Shown here: piece by piece, positions 17,594 to 25,611 of the stretch | How positions within the stretch are numbered: the stretch's first letter is position 1 | Layout of the letters: every line of letters begins with the position of its first letter | Assembly (NCBI GenBank): GCA_965657135.1 | Contig: CBFHNF010000005.1 | Coordinates: forward strand, 1-64,000 | DNA length: 64,000 nt | Direction: 5' to 3' | Source: HIMB11 sp965657135 | GTDB taxonomy: Bacteria > Pseudomonadota > Alphaproteobacteria > Rhodobacterales > Rhodobacteraceae | Translations under genes and position numbers: made by a program | The notes under the pieces: generated by a model | Database searches by the model: none | What the model saw: only the letters and a program-made list of their open reading frames with translations | Told to the model about the DNA's origin: nothing

Positions 17594-18471
17594 GCTACTA
17601 CCTCTGAAATCACATGGTCTGAAACGAGAGCTGCGGCATCAAGTCCACACCCCTCTTTCACACCACGATATCCCCCAAATGCTGAGACTTCAAAAACGAT
17701 TGGTCCCTCGGAAGTCAGCGCAACGTCAACTGTTGTAAATGTCAGTCCAAACGGGGCTTGTGCCCTTTGTGCAAGCGCAATCAGATCAGTGTCAGGCTCA
17801 AAAGATGCATATTTGCCGCCGCTGTGGATTGTTGTATTCCAAGTGTCTGAGGCTGATACGCGAGCATATGTGCAAAGATACGTTCCGTTTAAAAAAACCA
17901 TCCCAAGGTCTTGTCCGGAAAGATCACGCTTTTCCTGAATATACATCATTGGATTTTCTCTTGCGAAGGTTGCAATCTGCGAAGCTGCGTTCGGACCATC
18001 ATCAATTACACACATACCGCGCGCCTTTGTCGAATATAGAGGCTTAAATACAGCGCTTCCATAGGTTGATAAGGTGGCTGTGGCTTCGTTCATATCCTCG
18101 GTCACAGTGGTGCGCGGCATCGGAATATTTGCCAAACGAAGCGACACGGTACAGGCCAATCGGTCAACAAGTCGGATGATTGCCTCGGGACGTGAATAAA
18201 TCTTGACGCCCTGCGCTTCCGCTACGCGCAGCAGTTCCAATCGCTCTAAAACGTCGGGGCTGTAAATTTCACTGATTTTCTTGACAATAAGTGCGTCGTA
18301 GGTTGTCAGATCCTCGCCCCGATGAATGAGAGTCGATGAATTGAGATCAAGCGCAACTTCGCTCATATCGATCACACGACGAAACCCAGTTCGCGCCTCG
18401 ATAGCATCTGCTAGCGCCTCGGTTGACCATTTTCCGGGGATACCTATGACCCCGATTTTCAGTTCAGTCAC
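17590..18471 (-). CDS. GAK-system ATP-grasp enzyme (RimK-like fold)
   Basis: 293 residues of the ATP-grasp superfamily. The ATP-binding lysine region is 'SAVFKPLYSTKARGMCVID', followed by 'MYIQEKRDLSGQDLGMVFLN', a glycine-rich loop 'TTIHSGGKYASFEP' and the metal-binding end 'EGPIVFEVSAFGGYRG'. Such enzymes join an amine or thiol to an acyl phosphate; RimK relatives add amino acids to protein or peptide ends. The closest type I recognise is the ATP-grasp member of GAK gene sets, whose product is not known. It overlaps the kinase gene by four bases and the PhoU/APH fusion by eight, so its expression is tightly tied to them. Confidence 0.87.
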   Translation of the reverse strand: MTELKIGVIGIPGKWSTEALADAIEARTGFRRVIDMSEVALDLNSSTLIHRGEDLTTYDALIVKKISEIYSPDVLERLELLRVAEAQGVKIYSRPEAIIRLVDRLACTVSLRLANIPMPRTTVTEDMNEATATLSTYGSAVFKPLYSTKARGMCVIDDGPNAASQIATFARENPMMYIQEKRDLSGQDLGMVFLNGTYLCTYARVSASDTWNTTIHSGGKYASFEPDTDLIALAQRAQAPFGLTFTTVDVALTSEGPIVFEVSAFGGYRGVKEGCGLDAAALVSDHVISEVVA

Positions 18472-20101
18472 GGAAAAGCTCCTTAATAGGCAATTTTAGC
18501 CGATTTTCTTTACCTTCAGGATAGGCAATTGCCATATCCAGAAGAAAGCGCGCACGCACGAACATGCGTCGGGCATGGGATTTGTCAAAAACAAACCGCG
18601 TCGAAGTCGCAAAGCTGCGCGCAAGCCCCAGAGCGAGACGGTATTCAAACGTCTTGTCGCCTTGGGTGCGCGCAAATTTCGCGGCCGTCGTATGCATGTT
18701 AGACGCCACTTGCGCGACGCGGCGACGCGTTTGCGCATCGTGCACCTGTAATCGGTAATTCGATACCATGAAAACGGATACGTCTTGTACGTAATCCATA
18801 AACCGCGAACGATGCAAATCAATAAAGTGGATTTTTCCGTCCGTTGCATCAAAGATTACGTTATCCAAGTTGAAATCGCCATGTATATGCACTGAAAATG
18901 GTGCGGGAAGGGTCTTTTCTCTTGCAGCTGCTTGCTCGACCAATTCTTCGAAGTGTTTGACTTCTAAGGCGCCGATCCATGATGTAGACCCGCGAAATTC
19001 AGGGTGCACGCGATAAACGCTTGGCAAGCGCTTCAAAAGCTGTTTCATTGACGCCATTTCTGCGGGTTCTTTGGTTTTGGTGCGCTTCCAGACATCACGC
19101 AACGTCTTTGAGAGCGCTATCTGAGCCTTTCCCAATAGTTCGTCACTTTCATTCAATAAGACATTTTCAAAGGTCTGACCGTGCAAATATTCGATCAGCA
19201 GGGCTGCAAATTGTCCCTTTTTTTGATAGGATAATATCTTTGGCGCAAGACCTGGATAAATCGAATCCCATCGCTTTACCCCCGCACGCTCTTCGCGGAC
19301 TTTTTCTGCCTCACCATCTTTAAACACTGCATCATAGCTGTCGGTGGGCCCATCTTTGGAGCGCACACCTGAAATCGTGCTGCCCGATCGCGTCTCAGCC
19401 AAAGGATCAAGTTCTAAATCGTCTGCGCCATTTCTTGCATCTGAAAGCATATTTTGCATGGAAAAGTAGCGCTCAAAATGAACGGATTGACCGATATTTG
19501 CTGAGAGTATGGCTTCGCTTACACCTTGGAGAGCATCGCCCATTCTGCGTATTTCATTGGCCGTTAAGAGGCTATGAGACAAATCTTCAGTGTGTTTGGA
19601 TTTGCGCATGTCGCGGGTGTAGGTACCAAAGAGCTGATCATAAAATGCATCCAACTCATTTTTTGTATGACCGATTTTAACCGCTAGATCGCTATCGCGC
19701 GCATCCATTGCAGGCTGAATTTCCTTGATCCGCTTGCGAACGCATCGAATGATTTTTGGATACACTTCCGGACGCAGAAGTGTCTTTTGTGCGACGTCTT
19801 CGGCATGTTCAAGACTACGACGTGCCATTCGAGCGATAAGATCAAGGTTGCGAGCCACAAGCGCCGCGTTGTGTAATTGAAACTGTCTTTCTGGCGCAGA
19901 GGTCTTGCCAGAAAGTGCGCGTAGTGCCGCGCTTTGAACCCGTGACCAAAGATTGTAGGAGTATCCCGCTCTTAGGATTACTTTTTGGGCTTTTGTTGTC
20001 TCTGGCGAGACAAAGTAAGCTTCAAGATTTGATAATTGCCCGTCCAATTCTGCGCACAGGAAGTGGAGGTTTTCGCTGACACCACGAGGCAGTTTAGCCA
20101 T
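18464..20101 (-). CDS. PhoU-like / aminoglycoside-phosphotransferase-like kinase fusion
   Basis: 545 residues in two parts. Residues about 10-215 are an all-helical region that looks like two PhoU-type bundles ('DLIARMARRSLEHAEDVAQK', 'IRRMGDALQGVSEAILSANI'). Residues about 255-530 are an APH/choline-kinase-like domain: 'AVFKDG' with the candidate ATP lysine at 261, the catalytic loop 'HGDFNLDN' at 407-414 and the metal-binding aspartate at 428 ('IHFIDLHRS'). All key kinase residues are present. The PhoU assignment rests on pattern only. It heads the leftward operon and faces the CofD-like gene across a shared 170-bp promoter region. The kinase could phosphorylate a small molecule; PhoU-like helices suggest phosphate or metal sensing. 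Confidence 0.75.
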   Translation of the reverse strand: MAKLPRGVSENLHFLCAELDGQLSNLEAYFVSPETTKAQKVILRAGYSYNLWSRVQSAALRALSGKTSAPERQFQLHNAALVARNLDLIARMARRSLEHAEDVAQKTLLRPEVYPKIIRCVRKRIKEIQPAMDARDSDLAVKIGHTKNELDAFYDQLFGTYTRDMRKSKHTEDLSHSLLTANEIRRMGDALQGVSEAILSANIGQSVHFERYFSMQNMLSDARNGADDLELDPLAETRSGSTISGVRSKDGPTDSYDAVFKDGEAEKVREERAGVKRWDSIYPGLAPKILSYQKKGQFAALLIEYLHGQTFENVLLNESDELLGKAQIALSKTLRDVWKRTKTKEPAEMASMKQLLKRLPSVYRVHPEFRGSTSWIGALEVKHFEELVEQAAAREKTLPAPFSVHIHGDFNLDNVIFDATDGKIHFIDLHRSRFMDYVQDVSVFMVSNYRLQVHDAQTRRRVAQVASNMHTTAAKFARTQGDKTFEYRLALGLARSFATSTRFVFDKSHARRMFVRARFLLDMAIAYPEGKENRLKLPIKELFRD

Positions 20102-20273
20102 GCATTTTTCCCAACTTTGACTTTATCAAACTCACCCTACGTTCACCGCTATAAATTTCTATCACTCAGGCTGATTACTCAATCAGAGCTGATCAACATT
20201 TAGACTGTAATTTTTCGGAAAACAATTGTATTGGATTGTATTGTAACGTGCGATTAAACAAGAGGACCCAACA
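20102..20273. promoter_or_regulatory. Divergent control region of the two GAK operons
   Basis: A 172-bp gap between the heads of the two divergent operons, so both promoters should lie here. It contains the inverted repeat CTGATT-ACTC-AATCAG at 20171-20186, followed by GCTGATC, and a direct repeat TTGTATTGgaTTGTATTG near 20226-20243. AGAGGA at 20261-20266 is the likely RBS for the CofD-like gene. I cannot assign a regulator. Confidence 0.45.
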
Positions 20274-21461
20274 CTGTCAGATCTTCAAATTACCCGCACT
20301 ATCGAATTTCCAGATACACTTCGCATTTCAAGAGCACGCAGCCTTCCAAACCTTGGTCCGCGGATGCTCTTCTTTTCTGGCGGCAGCGCCCTTAACGAAA
20401 TTGCACGCACGCTAAAGCAATATACACACAACTCGACCCACCTTATCACGCCCTTTGATAGTGGCGGCAGTTCACAGGTATTGCGCCACGCGTTTAAAAT
20501 GCCCGCTGTCGGGGATTTGCGCAGTCGCCTGATGGCATTGGCAGATGAATCGGTCTTGGGACAACCTGAGATTTTTAGGCTGTTCGCCTACCGATTTTCT
20601 ACTTTAGAAACGCCTGCTGCACTGGCGGACGAATTTGAAAGCCTCCTTGACGGCCGTCACCCACATATCAAAGCAATCTCGCAACCTATGCGCAGTCTGA
20701 TATTGTCGCAGCTCAAAATTGTTGCTGCAGCACGACCGCCAAATTTCGATCTAAGCGGTGCAAGCGTGGGCAATTTGATCCTTGCTGGCGGATATCTTGC
20801 GAACGACAGGGCTCTTGAACCTGTGCTGTTTCTTATGTCGAAAATGGTAGCAGTGCTTGGTACTGTGAGAACGATTGTCGATCGCAATCTGGAAATTGGT
20901 GCGGAGTTGGAAGATGGCACGATTGTTCCCACCCAAAGGCTCTTAACGGGTAAGGAAGTTCCTCCAATTGCGTCGCCTGTGAAACAACTTTTCATGACTG
21001 AACTGGGTAAACCGCTTACTGCTGAAGATGCCCCATTGCCAAAGCGCAACCGCAAACTGATTGCTCAGGCGGATTTAATTTGTTACCCGCCTGGTAGTCT
21101 ATACTCGAGCGTCATTGCAAATCTGTTGCCTAAATATGTTGGTAGTACAATCGCTCGTCGAAATGTTCCCAAAGTGTATCTGCCGAGCCTTGGTAATGAT
21201 CCAGAATGCCTGTCAATGTCACTAGTGGATCAAGTCGAAGCCATCCTGACGGTTTTGCGAAAAGATGCGGGTCAACAATGCCCCATTTCTGACCTAATGA
21301 CCTTAGTTTTATGTGATAGAGAAACATTCAACGAGAAAGAGGCCAAGCGGCTTCAGGCGCAGTTTGGACTGCCACTCGTCTCGCTTCCACTGCGCAAAAA
21401 AGATCAAAATGATATTTATGACCCTGTGCGTGTTTGTGAAGCTTTGCTATCCATCGCATAA
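20274..21461 (+). CDS. GAK-system CofD-like protein, probable CTG start
   Basis: About 395 residues if started at the CTG at 20274; the first ATG (20364) would cut off 30 residues, 'SDLQITRTIEFPDTLRISRA' and onward, that fit the family's N-terminus. The frame is open back to a TAA at 20244-20246, and AGAGGA lies 7 bases before the CTG. The CofD/YvcK-like core is clear: 'LFFSGGSALNEIARTLKQYT', 'HLITPFDSGGSSQVLRHAF', and 'ADLICYPPGSLYSSVIANLL'. CofD transfers phospholactate to deazaflavin and YvcK binds UDP-sugars; this branch has no known reaction. It starts the rightward operon. Confidence 0.85.
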   Translation: MSDLQITRTIEFPDTLRISRARSLPNLGPRMLFFSGGSALNEIARTLKQYTHNSTHLITPFDSGGSSQVLRHAFKMPAVGDLRSRLMALADESVLGQPEIFRLFAYRFSTLETPAALADEFESLLDGRHPHIKAISQPMRSLILSQLKIVAAARPPNFDLSGASVGNLILAGGYLANDRALEPVLFLMSKMVAVLGTVRTIVDRNLEIGAELEDGTIVPTQRLLTGKEVPPIASPVKQLFMTELGKPLTAEDAPLPKRNRKLIAQADLICYPPGSLYSSVIANLLPKYVGSTIARRNVPKVYLPSLGNDPECLSMSLVDQVEAILTVLRKDAGQQCPISDLMTLVLCDRETFNEKEAKRLQAQFGLPLVSLPLRKKDQNDIYDPVRVCEALLSIA

Positions 21462-21497
21462 TCGGTTGCATGGCATAACAACCGAGGACGCGTTATT

Positions 21498-22389
21498 GTG
21501 AGGAGACTTCTCTTACTTAGTCATGACTTTTCAGGATCTAAGTACCATAGTGAAAAGCTGCAATCAAAAGCGAAAAGACAGGCACAAAAGATGGGTGCTT
21601 GGGTGCAGCAGAACGGGATTTACCCAGATGTTGTCGTGTGCTCTCCAGAAGAGTGTGCTTTACTTAGTGCAGAAAAAGCAATCAAGGCTGAGGGTGGAAA
21701 CGCGCTGGGCATTGTGGTCTACCAACGCCTAGAGAGCGCCGAGTTAGACGAACAATTAGCGGTTCTATCCGAGCACACAACAGCCCAACAAATTTTGTGC
21801 GTTGCGAGGCATAATGCGATGTCACGTGTTTTGAAGCACTTATGCTTGGACGCTCCGATGTTGGATCGTGACAACCTGGCGCTTTTGAACGTCAAAAAAC
21901 AGGGATTGCATTCCAATACTACCCACCTAGAGGCCTTGGTTTCTTCCCGTGATTTGCCTTCTGGATTTCCATATCCTGATCCAACATCACCTACTATTAC
22001 ACGCAGTCTGCTGCCTTGCCTTATCGGTTGCACCAAGGCGCGGTTGAAGTGATGTTGATAACGTCAAGTGGTGGTCAAAATGGATTATTCCAAAGGGAAT
22101 TTGCGAGCCCGGACTTACGCCTGAGGCCTCGGCGGCTAAAGAAGCTCTAGAAGAAGCCGGCGTTCGAGGAAACATTGAAGCACATTCGATTGGACGTTAC
22201 GAACTGGCAAAATGGGGAGCAACCTGCTCGATTGATGTTTACCCTATGGCTGTCACCGATTTGCTTGGAGAAGGGGAGTGGCACGAAACGCACCGCCAAC
22301 GTGAGTGGCTTGACCCCCAGTCGGCTGCGGCGCGCATCACGCAACCTGAGCTGGCGCAAATTGTCCGCAACTTCACCGCGTCAGAATAG
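21498..22389 (+). pseudogene. SixA-like histidine phosphatase fused to NUDIX domain, two frameshifts
   Basis: Residues 1-165 resemble SixA, but the catalytic R-H-x is 'LLLLSHDFSGS', so the arginine is lost; a second His survives in 'CVARHNAMSRV'. The frame then changes twice. From 21992 another frame reads 'YYYTQSAALPYRLHQGAVEV' and 'MLITSSGGQ', a NUDIX first strand. From 22081 a third frame reads 'WIIPKGICEPGLTPEASAAK' then 'EALEEAG', the NUDIX box (G-x5-E-x7-R-E-U-x-E-E-x-G-U; here the R-E arginine is Lys). Both shifts fit one missing base, near 21985-21992 and in the A run at 22077-22080. Repaired, it would encode about 297 residues. It follows the CofD-like gene by 36 bp. Confidence 0.82.
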
Positions 22390-22634
22390 ATATTCGACGA
22401 GTGCAGTGAGATTATAACTCTGTCTGTCTTAGTTTGCGGAGTGCTTGGTCAAGAGTGCAGGGCGGACATCTGCAGGCAGCTTATCGTTGATTGAGAGGAA
22501 ACTATGAGGAGTTTATCAGACTTAAACATCTGAAAAGTGTCTAAATATTCGAAGACCCTGTTTCGAACATCGGGGGCAAATCTAACAAAGAATATAAAAA
22601 TACAGACCCGAAATAGAACTTGTGTTTAACAATA
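22390..22634. other. Gap between SixA-NUDIX pseudogene and the RHH gene
   Basis: About 245 bp with no recognisable gene. Beyond the NUDIX stop it holds no strong terminator, so the RHH-CHAD-ParA-CYTH genes may have their own promoter here or be read from upstream. The last bases run into a candidate operator. Confidence 0.45.
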
Positions 22635-22672
22635 TTCTGACGTAATGACGTCATAATATCATGAGGTCAGAA
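22635..22672. promoter_or_regulatory. Candidate autoregulatory operator of the RHH gene
   Basis: TTCTGAC at 22635-22641 and GTCAGAA at 22666-22672 form an inverted repeat enclosing the 8-bp palindrome TGACGTCA (22646-22653) and a further half site TGACGT (22638-22643); TGAGGTCA follows at 22662-22669. Clusters of short TGACGT-type half sites immediately before the start codon are what RHH repressors usually bind. Binding by the adjacent protein is inferred. Confidence 0.5.
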
Positions 22673-22879
22673 ATGCCGAAACAGAAAAATAATAGCAAGA
22701 CATCGAAGGTCGAAAAGGAAGACAAGAAGAAAAACACGTCATTACGGTTAAGCGTGAAAACGCTAAAGGCTTTGAAGATGCAGGCGATCGAAGATGATAC
22801 GAGCGTGCAAAAAATTATCGAGGATCTTGTAGAAACTTACCTTAAAAAGCATCGAAAGGATACGAATGCCCCAAGTTAA
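22673..22879 (+). CDS. Small ribbon-helix-helix (RHH) DNA-binding protein
   Basis: About 68 residues. A lysine-rich N-terminal tail (residues 1-24) is followed by 'TSLRLSVKTLKALKMQAIED' and 'VQKIIEDLVETYLKK', the strand-helix-helix of Arc/CopG/ParG-type proteins, which dimerise to bind DNA. The basic flexible tail plus C-terminal RHH is the layout of ParG-like partition proteins, where the tail stimulates the ParA ATPase. I chose the ATG at 22673, with GAGG 6-7 bases upstream; an ATG at 22661 is possible. It overlaps the CHAD gene by 14 bp, and a ParA-type gene follows, which supports a ParA partner role. Confidence 0.8.
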   Translation: MPKQKNNSKTSKVEKEDKKKNTSLRLSVKTLKALKMQAIEDDTSVQKIIEDLVETYLKKHRKDTNAPS

Positions 22880-24392
22880 TCCGCGGCAAACACTGGTGCC
22901 TGCGAGTGCCATTGAAACACTAAAAAGTGCTCCTTTGGGCAAGCTAACGCCAAGAATTATCTCGCAATCCGAGTGGGTTGATGTTGCATTTTTTGATACT
23001 TTTGACGCGCATATCCTGTCCACGGGACAGATCTTAGTACAGCAGGCAAAAACACTGCATTTAATTGGTGCGGGGGCGCATTTGGAGCAAAAATGCTCTG
23101 AAATTCCAACATTTGTGGCGTCATTGCCAGATGGGTCAGTGAAAGAGAATTTGGGAATGGTGCCGGCGTTACGTAGCTTGATCCCTCTTGGTCGCGCAAA
23201 GATGGAATACACGACGTTGGCTTATGTTGACGACGAGGCAAAGACGCACGTTCGACTTGAGTTACAAATATTTAAGCATGATAGCGGTTCGTCGCTCTGC
23301 GTTGCTAATCCAGTTGGGCTACGCGGTTATGATAAGGCATTGTTGGGCGTGAACTCTTGGATTGAAAGTTTAAGTGAAAAACAATCTGATTGGTCATCGT
23401 TTTACAAAGTTCTCTTGCCAAATTGGCAAAGTTACAATGCCAAGCCACAAATTTCATTGCCCCCTCAAACGCCAGCTTTTGACATGGCAAATGCGATCAT
23501 TGCGGCCCATATACCCATGATGCGCCAGAACGAGGCAGGTGTGATCAGTGATATTGATACCGAGTTTCTGCACGATTACAGAATAGCACTGCGTAAAATA
23601 CGCTCTGTTGTCAGTCTGTTCGCTGGGGTTTATGATAGCAAGCAGACCATTGATCTGAAATCTGAATTCAGTGCATTGATGGCGCCCACAGGCAAGTTGC
23701 GTGATTTGGATGTGTATTTGCTTATGCGCGATGAATATTACGCGCTTTTGCCCACTGAACTTCACCCCGGCTTGGAGCGCATGTTTGATTTGTTTGCGGC
23801 GCAACGTGCGGAAGCACAATCATCGCTCGCCAAACGATTACAAAGCACGAGCTACCGCGTGCAAGTTAAACGGTTAGGAAAACTCTTTTCGAAAGGTACG
23901 AAATTAGATGCGGGTCCGAAAGCGGATGCACCAGCGCATGACTTTGCCTGTAATCTGATTTGGAAGCGCTATCGCAAAATTTGCAAAATAGCGTCAGGCA
24001 TTACCGAAGAAACACCCGATGAGGAGGTGCACAATCTGCGCATCCAATGCAAAAAATTGCGTTATCTTATGGAAATGTTCGCACCTGTTTTTCCAAAGCA
24101 AGCGATAAAAGAGCTGATCCGCCCACTAAAACAGCTGCAAGATAATCTGGGTCTGTTTAACGATTATTGCGTACAACAAGAAAGCCTGCGCGAATTTTTG
24201 GCAAACTTTAACTCTGAAACCCCAAAAGAAAACGTCGCCATCGCGCAAACTGTTGGCGCATTGATTGCCCTAATGCATCAGCGTCAATTGGCTGAACGTG
24301 CAAAAGTGGTGAAAAGCTTTGCTGCGTTTAACAGCTCAAAGACCCAAACAAGCTTTCACGCCTTATTCCAATCTCGAAAGGAGCCAGCATGA
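22866..24392 (+). CDS. CHAD domain protein with N-terminal CYTH-like region
   Basis: 508 residues. About residues 205-490 form a CHAD helical domain with its conserved basic and histidine residues: 'FLHDYRIALRKIRSVVSLFA', 'LMAPTGKLRDLDVYLLMRDE', 'VHNLRIQCKKLRYLMEMF' and 'LQDNLGLFNDYCVQQESL'. CHAD domains bind polyphosphate and can target proteins to polyphosphate granules. The first 200 residues have strands resembling a degenerate CYTH domain ('WVDVAFFDTFDAHILSTGQI', 'KTHVRLELQIF') but no E-x-E-x-K motif, so that half is probably not catalytic. It overlaps the RHH gene by 14 bp and the ParA gene by four, so the three are translationally linked. Confidence 0.9.
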   Translation: MPQVNPRQTLVPASAIETLKSAPLGKLTPRIISQSEWVDVAFFDTFDAHILSTGQILVQQAKTLHLIGAGAHLEQKCSEIPTFVASLPDGSVKENLGMVPALRSLIPLGRAKMEYTTLAYVDDEAKTHVRLELQIFKHDSGSSLCVANPVGLRGYDKALLGVNSWIESLSEKQSDWSSFYKVLLPNWQSYNAKPQISLPPQTPAFDMANAIIAAHIPMMRQNEAGVISDIDTEFLHDYRIALRKIRSVVSLFAGVYDSKQTIDLKSEFSALMAPTGKLRDLDVYLLMRDEYYALLPTELHPGLERMFDLFAAQRAEAQSSLAKRLQSTSYRVQVKRLGKLFSKGTKLDAGPKADAPAHDFACNLIWKRYRKICKIASGITEETPDEEVHNLRIQCKKLRYLMEMFAPVFPKQAIKELIRPLKQLQDNLGLFNDYCVQQESLREFLANFNSETPKENVAIAQTVGALIALMHQRQLAERAKVVKSFAAFNSSKTQTSFHALFQSRKEPA

Positions 24393-25138
24393 AAATCATC
24401 GCGTGTTATTCCAACAAAGGTGGGGTAGGCAAAACTGCAACCGCCGTAAACTTAGCGCATGCTCTTGCTAGCACTGGCCAGCGCACTTTGTTGTGCGATT
24501 TAGATCCACAAGGCGCATCCAGCTTTTACTTTCGGATTAAGCCGTCAAAAAAGCTAAGCGACAAAGCATTTTTCACAGATGTGGCAAGGTTTACAAAATC
24601 CATCCGCGCGAGCGATTTTGATAACTTGGATATTTTGCCCGCCAACATGGGGTTTCGTGACTTTGACGTGTTTCTGGCACGGATGCGCAATAGCCGGTCG
24701 CGTTTGAAAAAAGCGCTGAGAGCCGTTAAAAATGACTACGACGTAATTTTGCTGGATTGTCCGCCAAATATTTCCACTCTGTCTGAAAATGTGTTTCGCA
24801 CGTCGGACGGCATTGTGGTGCCAGTGATCCCAACCACCCTGTCTCAGCGGACCTTTGAGCAGCTGCAAGACTTCTTCCGCGAAAACGGATTGCCATTAAA
24901 GAAACTTCATGCCTTTTTCTCGATGGTCCAAGGTGTAAAATCCTTGCATGGTGATACAATTAACGAGATGCGCAAATCATATGGAAAGCGGCTTATGACA
25001 TCGCAAATTCCTTTTGCCTCTGAAATCGAACGTATGGGGGTAAACCGAGCGCCAGTGATAGAGAGCGCCCCAAGAAGTGCTGCAGCGAAGGCATATCAAG
25101 CACTGAATGCCGAAATCCAGCAGAGAATGGCGAAATAA
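24389..25138 (+). CDS. ParA/MinD-type ATPase
   Basis: 249 residues. The deviant Walker A 'SNKGGVGKTATAVNLAH' (K10, K15) has the signature lysine of ParA/MinD ATPases, followed by 'TLLCDLDPQGASSF' and 'DYDVILLDCPPNISTLSENV' (Walker B region). It ends without the amphipathic helix of MinD, so it resembles DNA-bound ParA proteins. It is embedded between CHAD and CYTH genes and not next to a ParB gene or an origin, which makes chromosome partition unlikely. ParA relatives also place carboxysomes, chemotaxis arrays and storage granules on the nucleoid. Here the cargo may be a polyphosphate-related body; this is a hypothesis from context. Confidence 0.9.
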   Translation: MKIIACYSNKGGVGKTATAVNLAHALASTGQRTLLCDLDPQGASSFYFRIKPSKKLSDKAFFTDVARFTKSIRASDFDNLDILPANMGFRDFDVFLARMRNSRSRLKKALRAVKNDYDVILLDCPPNISTLSENVFRTSDGIVVPVIPTTLSQRTFEQLQDFFRENGLPLKKLHAFFSMVQGVKSLHGDTINEMRKSYGKRLMTSQIPFASEIERMGVNRAPVIESAPRSAAAKAYQALNAEIQQRMAK

Positions 25139-25140
25139 GG

Positions 25141-25611
25141 ATGAGCCAAGAAATAGAGCGCAAATTTTTGGTTACCGATCTGCCAGATGTGTCGACACTA
25201 AACGCGGCAACAATTTCACAAGGATACATAACCGCTCCTGTCGATAGTGCAGAAGTCAGGCTACGCCGTAAGGGCGCACAATATTTCATCACGATAAAAT
25301 CCAAGGGAGATCTTTCGCGTGCGGAGTATGAAGTTGAGGTGAGCGACGCTCATTTCTCGACCTTGTGGCCCGCGACAGAAGGGCGAAGGGTGGAAAAAAC
25401 CCGGTACACTGGCACATTGCCTTGTGACACCAAGTTCGAATTGGACGTGTTTAGTGGTTCGCTCGCTTCCTTAGTTTTGGTAGAAGTGGAGTTTGACAGC
25501 CTTGAAGCGGCGCATTCATTCTCGCCGCCCAGCTGGTTTGGTGCCGATGTCACAAAGGATGCGCGGTTCAAAAACAGCTCGCTTGCTTTGGCTGCGCCGG
25601 TAGCACCTTGA
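25141..25611 (+). CDS. CYTH domain protein (triphosphate tunnel metalloenzyme family)
   Basis: 156 residues, a single CYTH domain. The N-terminal E-x-E-x-K motif is intact ('SQEIERKFLV', E4, E6, K8), followed by 'ISQGYITAPVDSAEVRLRRK', 'FITIKSKGDLSRAEYEVEVS' and 'TKFELDVFSGSLASLVLVEV', which supply the basic and acidic tunnel residues. Members hydrolyse inorganic triphosphate or other triphosphates, and some act on polyphosphate. The length is typical of bacterial stand-alone CYTH enzymes. It starts two bases after the ParA stop and is the last gene of the rightward operon. With CHAD it supports a polyphosphate link for the whole cluster. Confidence 0.92.
   Translation: MSQEIERKFLVTDLPDVSTLNAATISQGYITAPVDSAEVRLRRKGAQYFITIKSKGDLSRAEYEVEVSDAHFSTLWPATEGRRVEKTRYTGTLPCDTKFELDVFSGSLASLVLVEVEFDSLEAAHSFSPPSWFGADVTKDARFKNSSLALAAPVAP

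Noticed and set aside
24389..25138. Plasmid or chromosome partition parA
   Set aside because: No parB, parS-like repeats or replication gene is nearby; the gene overlaps a CHAD gene and precedes a CYTH gene.
14170..25611. Anti-phage defence island
   Set aside because: Kinases, NUDIX and ATPases also occur in defence systems, but there are no nuclease, reverse transcriptase, TIR or other effector domains, and the phosphate-polymer domains argue for metabolism.
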